NCBI GenBank assembly: GCA_026988445.1
Contig: JALSLF010000467.1
Coordinates: forward strand, 1-10,470
Reading direction: 5' to 3'
DNA from: Bacteroidales bacterium
GTDB taxonomy: Bacteria > Bacteroidota > Bacteroidia > Bacteroidales > NBLH01
DNA: 10,470 nucleotides
Shown: piece after piece, positions 5,588 through 10,470 of the stretch
Position numbering within the stretch: the stretch's first letter is position 1
Layout: each line of letters starts with the position of its first letter
The notes under the pieces: model-generated
Told to the model about the DNA's origin: nothing
Database searches by the model: none
The model's input: the letters and a program-made list of their open reading frames with translations, nothing else
Translations under genes and position numbers: made by a program

Positions 5588-6610
5588 ATGGGATTATTTT
5601 CATTTTTTTCACAAGAAATTGCTATTGATTTAGGTACTGCAAACACAATTATCATTCAAAACGATAAAGTTGTGGTTGATGAGCCTTCGATTGTGGCTAT
5701 TGATAAAATTAAAAACAAATTAATTGCAATAGGCTCTAAGGCGCGACAAATGCAAGGAAAAACACATGAACACATTAAAACTATACGTCCTTTGCGCGAC
5801 GGTGTTATTGCAGATTTTAATGCAGCTGAGTTGATGATTCGTGAGCTGATAAAAATGGCAAGTTCAAAGAACAATATGTTCACTACTACACTGAAAATGG
5901 TTATTTGTATCCCATCCGGTAGTACTGAAGTTGAGATTAGAGCGGTGCGTGATTCTGCCGAACACGCCGGTGCTCGTGAGGTATTTCTAATCCATGAGCC
6001 AATGGCTGCTGCATTAGGTATAGGCTTGGATGTTGAAGCACCCGAAGGCAGTATGGTAATTGATATTGGAGGTGGTACCAGTGAAATAGCGGTTATCTCA
6101 TTAGGAGGTATTGTTGCCAATAAATCTATACGTACTGCCGGTGATGATTTTACCCGCGAAATTCAGGAGTATATGCGTCATCAACATAATTTAAAAGTGG
6201 GTGAACGAACCGCCGAAGCCATTAAAATTAATGTAGGTGCTGCTATTCCGGATATTGAAGATCCACCGGCTGATTATATGGTGCGCGGACCACACCAAAT
6301 GACTGCTTTACCAGTTGAAATACCTGTTTCTTATCAGGAAATTGCTCATTGTTTGGATAAATCAATAGCTAAGATAGAAACTGCAATCTTGGGAGTTTTG
6401 GAAGAAACTCCTCCAGAATTGTATGCAGACATCTTTAAAAAAGGTATTTATCTAGCCGGAGGCGGTGCCTTATTACGCGGTTTGGATAAAAGATTATCGG
6501 AAAAAACAAACATTAAAGTTCATATTGCAGAAGACCCTTTGCATGCTGTTGCGCGTGGTACCGGAATTGCATTGAAAAATGTCGATAAATTTGAATTTCT
6601 GATGCGTTAA
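5588..6610 (+). CDS. mreB: Rod-shape-determining actin homologue MreB
   Basis: MreB polymerises on ATP into membrane-bound antiparallel filaments that orient the elongasome and so set rod shape. The 340-residue protein carries the actin-fold nucleotide motifs in order: phosphate-1 DLGTANT (14-20), the HEPMAAALG region with the likely catalytic E137, phosphate-2 DIGGGTSEIAV (159-169), and the adenosine motif LAGGGALLRGLD (289-300). The start MGLFSFFSQE is short and hydrophobic/amphipathic, fitting direct membrane binding. Length and motifs are normal for MreB rather than for MamK or ParM. The gene lies 21 bases after purH and 12 bases before mreC, in the conserved order mreB-mreC-mreD. No Shine-Dalgarno sequence is evident, as usual in this phylum. 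Confidence 0.97.
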   Translation: MGLFSFFSQEIAIDLGTANTIIIQNDKVVVDEPSIVAIDKIKNKLIAIGSKARQMQGKTHEHIKTIRPLRDGVIADFNAAELMIRELIKMASSKNNMFTTTLKMVICIPSGSTEVEIRAVRDSAEHAGAREVFLIHEPMAAALGIGLDVEAPEGSMVIDIGGGTSEIAVISLGGIVANKSIRTAGDDFTREIQEYMRHQHNLKVGERTAEAIKINVGAAIPDIEDPPADYMVRGPHQMTALPVEIPVSYQEIAHCLDKSIAKIETAILGVLEETPPELYADIFKKGIYLAGGGALLRGLDKRLSEKTNIKVHIAEDPLHAVARGTGIALKNVDKFEFLMR

Positions 6611-6622
6611 CCCGGCTGATTA

Positions 6623-7453
6623 ATGAAAACACTTATTAATGTAATCATCCGCTTTCATCTGGTTATTCTATTTCTAATTTTGGAAATAATATCCATAAGT
6701 ATGGTTGTTTCCGATGATTTGGAAAAAAAGAAAGTTGTTTTCAGTTCGGCAAATTCTATAAGCGGTTATTTTAACAAAAAAATTAATACTTGGCTGGCTT
6801 ATTTTACATTAGCACAGGAGAATGAAGTGTTGCGTAATGAAAACCTTGCTTTAAGAAACCGCCTGAATAAATTACAAGCTTTATCAAAAAATAGTGAGCG
6901 CGACACTTTTCTTATCGATTCTGTAAAATATAGTTATTTAAGTGCAACCGTTGTAAATAATTCTATTTATAAAGCACAAAATTTTATTACTATCGACAAG
7001 GGAAAGGCTGATGGAATCAAAATTGATTGTGGGGTTATTGGTACTGATGGAGTTGTAGGAGTTGTGGTTGCTGTATCAGAACATTATGCATTAGTGGTTT
7101 CCTTATTAAACAGTCGTTTCGGTTTAAGTGCTAAAATAAAAAACAGCAACCATTTTGGTTCTTTGTATTGGACTAAAAATGATTATCGATATGCCACCTT
7201 AGAGGAAGTTCCTAATCATGTAAAAATTAGTAAAGGAGACAGCATTGTTACCAGTGGGTTTTCTGCAATTTTTCCGGCAGGAATTCCTATTGGCACTATT
7301 GAAGATTTTAGAACAAACGTGAGTAACAACTTCTATGAAATTGATGTAAAACTTTCTACTGATTTTAAAAGCCTTTACTATGTGTATGTGATTGATAACA
7401 CAATGCGTGATGAATTATTATTATTAGAAAATTCGGTAAGCAATGAGTATTAA
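6623..7453 (+). CDS. mreC: Rod-shape-determining protein MreC
   Basis: MreC is a bitopic inner-membrane protein that connects cytoplasmic MreB to periplasmic PBP2 and is thought to activate the PBP2-RodA synthase. The 276-residue sequence has one N-terminal membrane helix (about 11-29) and a coiled-coil dimerisation segment (about 62-88, containing QENEVLRNENLALRNRL). The periplasmic beta-domain follows (about 105-258) with the family motifs DKGKADGIK (125-133), GVIGTDGVVGVV (137-148) and VTSGFSAIFPAGIPIG (209-224). All parts expected of MreC are present. Its last 11 bases overlap the start of mreD in another frame, which suggests translational coupling. Confidence 0.95.
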   Translation: MKTLINVIIRFHLVILFLILEIISISMVVSDDLEKKKVVFSSANSISGYFNKKINTWLAYFTLAQENEVLRNENLALRNRLNKLQALSKNSERDTFLIDSVKYSYLSATVVNNSIYKAQNFITIDKGKADGIKIDCGVIGTDGVVGVVVAVSEHYALVVSLLNSRFGLSAKIKNSNHFGSLYWTKNDYRYATLEEVPNHVKISKGDSIVTSGFSAIFPAGIPIGTIEDFRTNVSNNFYEIDVKLSTDFKSLYYVYVIDNTMRDELLLLENSVSNEY

Positions 7454-7955
7454 TGTTTTAGCACGTAATATTGGACGGTTTTTAATACTTGTATTAATAC
7501 AGGTGTTTATTTTTAATAATATTCATCTTACTTCTTATGGAGTAGTTCCTGTTGTTTATATACTTTATATAATTCTTCTTCCTTTTGAAACTCCCAAATG
7601 GATTGTTTTATTATTAGCATTTTTTCTTGGTTTTTCAATTGATATTTTTTCAGATACTCTTGGTTTAAATGCTGCGTCTAGCGTACTTATTGCTTTTATA
7701 CGTCCCGGGTTATTAAACTATTTGGCTCCACGAACAGGATATGAAATAGGTTCATTCCCGCGTATTTATTATCAAGGGGCAAATTGGTTTTTAAAATATT
7801 CAATAAGTCTTGTGCTAATTCATCAAGTTAGTTATTATCTTCTTGAATCTTTTGGCTTTGATAATTTTTGGGTACTCCTTTATAAAGTTTTTATTGCAAG
7901 TCTGATATCAATGATTTTGATTGTAATAAGCCAATATACTATTTTTAGAAAATAA
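7443..7955 (+). CDS. mreD: Rod-shape-determining protein MreD
   Basis: This is a 170-residue, very hydrophobic integral membrane protein with about five or six predicted helices (near 10-25, 33-47, 53-70, 74-90, 115-136 and 143-165). The segment AFFLGFSIDIFSDTLGLNAASS (59-80) matches the conserved helix-loop region of MreD, with acidic residues D67 and D71. MreD is thought to bind MreC and moderate its action on PBP2. The family is poorly conserved, so the call rests on this segment, the size, and the position between mreC (11-base overlap) and mrdA (5-base gap). No frameshift or truncation is seen. Confidence 0.92.
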   Translation: MSINVLARNIGRFLILVLIQVFIFNNIHLTSYGVVPVVYILYIILLPFETPKWIVLLLAFFLGFSIDIFSDTLGLNAASSVLIAFIRPGLLNYLAPRTGYEIGSFPRIYYQGANWFLKYSISLVLIHQVSYYLLESFGFDNFWVLLYKVFIASLISMILIVISQYTIFRK

Positions 7956-7960
7956 CAAGT

Positions 7961-9793
7961 GTGGAAAACAAATTTGCAAATAGGAAAGTAATAATATCAG
8001 GATTTATTGTTCTGATACTACTTATTTATATTAGCCGTTTGTTTTACTTACAAGTTCCTGATAATCATTATAAACGTTCTGCCGAAAATAATGCTACCCG
8101 GCACATTATTCAATATCCTTCAAGGGGCTTAATTTTTGACAGAACAGGAGAGCTGCTTGCATACAATAAACCTGTATTTGATGTTGTGGCGGTTTTTCGT
8201 GAAGTGCAAGCTTTTGATACTACTGAATTTTGTAATATAGTTGGCGAAGACCGGCAAAAATTTGTAAAAAAATTTAAAGAGCTGAAGCGGACTAGTTCAT
8301 GGTTTAGACCTAAAATAATTATTTCATTATTATCTTTTGAGCGATACTCACTTCTTGAAGAGAAACTCTATAAATTCAAAGGCTTTTATACGCAGCCCAG
8401 AACTATACGTGCTTATGCAAAGCCGGTAGCTGCTGCTGTTTTGGGTTATGTTGGTGAAGTGAGCAAAAAAGATATTGAAAAAGATAATTATTATCAATCG
8501 GGTGATTACATTGGAATAAGTGGTATTGAACGATCTTACGAAAAAGAGTTTCGTGGAAAAAAAGGAGTAAAAATATTTACCGTTGATGTACATAACCGTA
8601 TAAAAGGCAGCTATAAAAACGGGGAATATGATTCTGTTGCTATTGCAGGGCGAAATATTACCACAACCCTTGATGCTGAATTACAAGCTTATGGTGAATT
8701 ATTATTGAAAAATAAAAAGGGAAGTTTAGTAGCTATTGATCCCGGCACCGGTGAAATATTGGCTCTTGTTTCCTCACCTACCTATAATCCGAATCTTCTG
8801 GTTGGACGCGATAGAGCAAAAAATTACAAAATGCTGAAAAATGATAAAAACCAGCCTTTATACAATAGAGCAATTAGTGCTATTTATCCTCCGGGTTCAA
8901 CATTTAAAACGGTTAATGCATTAATTGGCTTACAAGAAAAAGTAATTACCACACGAACAGTACTGCCTTGTAACGGAGGTTTCAGGGTAGGTAACTTTCA
9001 TCAATATTGTCATCATGGTGGCGCTGTTACATTTTTGCATTCAATACAGAGCTCTTGTAATGCATACTATTCACAGGTCTTTATGCGTTTGATGAATAAT
9101 AAAAATTATGATTCCGTAAGTATTGCTTTTGATACTTGGCGGAATTATTTATTAAATTTTGGTATAGGCAGAAAATTAAATACGGATTTATCCTACGAAC
9201 AAAAAGGAATACTTTATACAAAAGAGCATTATAATAAATTTTTTAAGGGCAAAGCATGGAAGCCTCTACGATTAGTTTCTATGGCAATAGGACAGGGAGA
9301 GTTGGGAATTACCCCTTTACAAATGGCTAATGTTACGGCAACTATTGCTAATAGAGGATACTACTATATTCCTCATATTGTTAAAGATGTTGAAGGTAAA
9401 GACAGTATTGATGCACGCTTTTATGTAAAAAACTATGTTGGAATTGATTCTGCGTATTTTCCTCCGGTAATTGAGGGAATGGAACTTGTGGTAAAATCAG
9501 GTACGGCAACCCGTGCCTACTTACCCAACATTACTATATGCGGGAAAACCGGAACAGCGCAAAACCCTCACGGTAAAGATCATTCTATATTTATTGCTTT
9601 TGCTCCTAAGGAAAATCCTAAAATAGCTATTTCTGTTTATGTTGAAAATGCCGGATATGGAGGAACATGGGCTGCACCAATTGCCAGTTTGATGATTGAA
9701 AAATACCTAAATGATACGATTACAAGACCTTATTTGGAGGAGCGAATACTTAATGCTGATTTTATTCATACCAACGAAAAAGATTTAAAGTGA
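7961..9793 (+). CDS. mrdA: Penicillin-binding protein 2 (elongation-specific transpeptidase)
   Basis: PBP2 is the class B penicillin-binding protein of the elongasome. It cross-links the glycan strands made by RodA and is a beta-lactam target. The 610-residue sequence has a cytoplasmic start, one membrane anchor (about 10-29), and the PBP dimer/pedestal domain (about 50-225, with SRGLIFDRTGELLA at 54-67). The transpeptidase domain (about 250-585) has the three catalytic motifs in order: S313-T-F-K316, S365-C-N367 and K529-T-G531. Cys337, Cys350 and His351/352 lie just before the SxN motif. The start is GTG at 7961, five bases after mreD. No in-frame ATG precedes the membrane helix, and a later start would cut the anchor. 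The stop overlaps the rodA start, which matches the obligate PBP2-RodA pairing. Confidence 0.95.
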   Translation: MENKFANRKVIISGFIVLILLIYISRLFYLQVPDNHYKRSAENNATRHIIQYPSRGLIFDRTGELLAYNKPVFDVVAVFREVQAFDTTEFCNIVGEDRQKFVKKFKELKRTSSWFRPKIIISLLSFERYSLLEEKLYKFKGFYTQPRTIRAYAKPVAAAVLGYVGEVSKKDIEKDNYYQSGDYIGISGIERSYEKEFRGKKGVKIFTVDVHNRIKGSYKNGEYDSVAIAGRNITTTLDAELQAYGELLLKNKKGSLVAIDPGTGEILALVSSPTYNPNLLVGRDRAKNYKMLKNDKNQPLYNRAISAIYPPGSTFKTVNALIGLQEKVITTRTVLPCNGGFRVGNFHQYCHHGGAVTFLHSIQSSCNAYYSQVFMRLMNNKNYDSVSIAFDTWRNYLLNFGIGRKLNTDLSYEQKGILYTKEHYNKFFKGKAWKPLRLVSMAIGQGELGITPLQMANVTATIANRGYYYIPHIVKDVEGKDSIDARFYVKNYVGIDSAYFPPVIEGMELVVKSGTATRAYLPNITICGKTGTAQNPHGKDHSIFIAFAPKENPKIAISVYVENAGYGGTWAAPIASLMIEKYLNDTITRPYLEERILNADFIHTNEKDLK

Positions 9794-10470
9794 GAAGAAC
9801 ATCAAACACATTAAGCAATATTGACTGGATAACTGTGTTTATCTATTTTACACTAATTATTTTAGGTTGGTTTAATATTTATGCTGCTGTTTACAATGAA
9901 GAACACGGAAGTATTTTTGATATTACACAACGCTATGGTAAGCAATTAATATGGATTAGTGTAGCAATGATTTTTATAATTACTATTTTCTTAATCGAAG
10001 GTAAATTTTATGAATACTTTGCCTATCTGTTTTATTTAATTGTCATTTTATTGTTGATAGCTGTTTTGCTATTTGGAACTAAAATTCATGGAGCAAGATC
10101 GTGGTTTGATATTGGTCCTTTTCGTTTTCAACCTGCTGAATTTGCCAAATTGGGTACTGCTTTAGCTTTATCTAAATTTTTAAGTACTTACGGTACCAAT
10201 ATTACAAAAATTAAAGATATGGCAAGAGCCGGATTGATTATTTTTCTGCCGGCTGCTTTGATTATTCTCCAAAACGATACCGGTTCAGCTTTGGTTTATG
10301 CCAGTTTTATTATTGTTTTATACCGTGCAGGGCTACCAAACTGGATGATAATTGTTGGCTTATTGCTGATTGCATTATTTATATCTGTTTTATTGGTTGA
10401 TATTTTTTATGTCTTGCTAATATTGCCTGTACTGGCTTTATTGGTTTTTTATTTAATTGAACAAAATAGA
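9790..10470 (+). CDS. rodA: SEDS peptidoglycan glycosyltransferase RodA, 5' part only
   Basis: A frame opening with GTG at 9790 overlaps the PBP2 stop by four bases (GTGA) and stays open to the right edge, giving 227 residues. It begins MRRTSNTLSNIDWITVFIYF and then alternates hydrophobic helices with short loops. GARSWFDIGPFRFQPAEFAKLG and QNDTGSALVYASFIIVLYRAGL are signature stretches of the SEDS family (RodA/FtsW) and correspond to the G-A-x-x-W and Q-P-D-x-G motifs of E. coli RodA. RodA polymerises glycan strands from lipid II in partnership with PBP2. The position beside mrdA favours RodA over FtsW. The catalytic aspartate region and the rest lie outside the window. The GTG start is supported by the four-base overlap and by the next in-frame ATG falling inside a later helix. 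Confidence 0.93.
   Translation, partial: MRRTSNTLSNIDWITVFIYFTLIILGWFNIYAAVYNEEHGSIFDITQRYGKQLIWISVAMIFIITIFLIEGKFYEYFAYLFYLIVILLLIAVLLFGTKIHGARSWFDIGPFRFQPAEFAKLGTALALSKFLSTYGTNITKIKDMARAGLIIFLPAALIILQNDTGSALVYASFIIVLYRAGLPNWMIIVGLLLIALFISVLLVDIFYVLLILPVLALLVFYLIEQNR

Noticed and set aside
4144..6120. Antisense frames within purH and mreB (for example 4144-4506 and 5656-6120)
   Set aside because: They are shadows of strongly conserved coding sequence on the plus strand and encode no recognisable protein.
1..10470. CRISPR array, rRNA/tRNA genes, transposase or integrase genes
   Set aside because: No regularly spaced direct repeats, no RNA gene signatures and no transposase or tyrosine-recombinase motifs were seen. 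In particular no intI is present to support the integron reading directly.

Overview
The window looks like chromosomal DNA of a low-GC member of the Bacteroidota. Four things point there. The gene order purH-mreB-mreC-mreD-mrdA-rodA is the one I know from Bacteroidota. PurH closely resembles Bacteroides-type PurH over its whole length, including the C-terminal GIRHFKH. Upstream of genes there are TAnnTTTG-type -7 boxes with a TTG/TTTG about 19-20 bases further upstream. Start codons lack clear Shine-Dalgarno sequences.

Layout. Positions 1-1964 are an accessory region read entirely on the minus strand. It holds a PD-(D/E)XK nuclease-like gene (297-1907) and, downstream of it, the 5' end of a VOC/glyoxalase-fold gene (149 to the left edge). 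Between them lies a 114-base imperfect palindrome with the layout of an integron attC site. A second, shorter attC-like palindrome lies just upstream of the nuclease gene. The ten bases that open the nuclease segment (GTTAAAGCAA on the minus strand) are exactly complementary to the ten bases that open the palindrome at its other end (TTGCTTTAAC). That relation is expected of an integron gene cassette. I therefore read 179-1926 as a mobile gene cassette with a nuclease as cargo. No integrase gene is visible.

Positions 1965-2539 contain no convincing gene. They hold a probable promoter for the cassette and several hairpins and nested repeats, including a two-half-site element at 2385-2513. Positions 2540-3784 (minus) encode a MacB/FtsX-type ABC transporter permease. 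The 258-base gap to purH carries two divergent Bacteroidota-type promoters.

Positions 4043-10470 (plus) are a compact core operon. It starts with the last-steps purine enzyme PurH and continues with the elongasome: MreB (actin-like filament), MreC and MreD (membrane linkers), PBP2 (transpeptidase) and RodA (SEDS glycosyltransferase, cut by the right edge). Intergenic gaps are 21, 12, -11, 5 and -4 bases, so the genes are probably co-transcribed and partly translationally coupled. PBP2 and RodA form the peptidoglycan polymerase/crosslinking pair, which MreBCD organises for lateral wall growth.

The most interesting part is the putative integron-type cassette in the first 2 kb. The rest is ordinary core genome.
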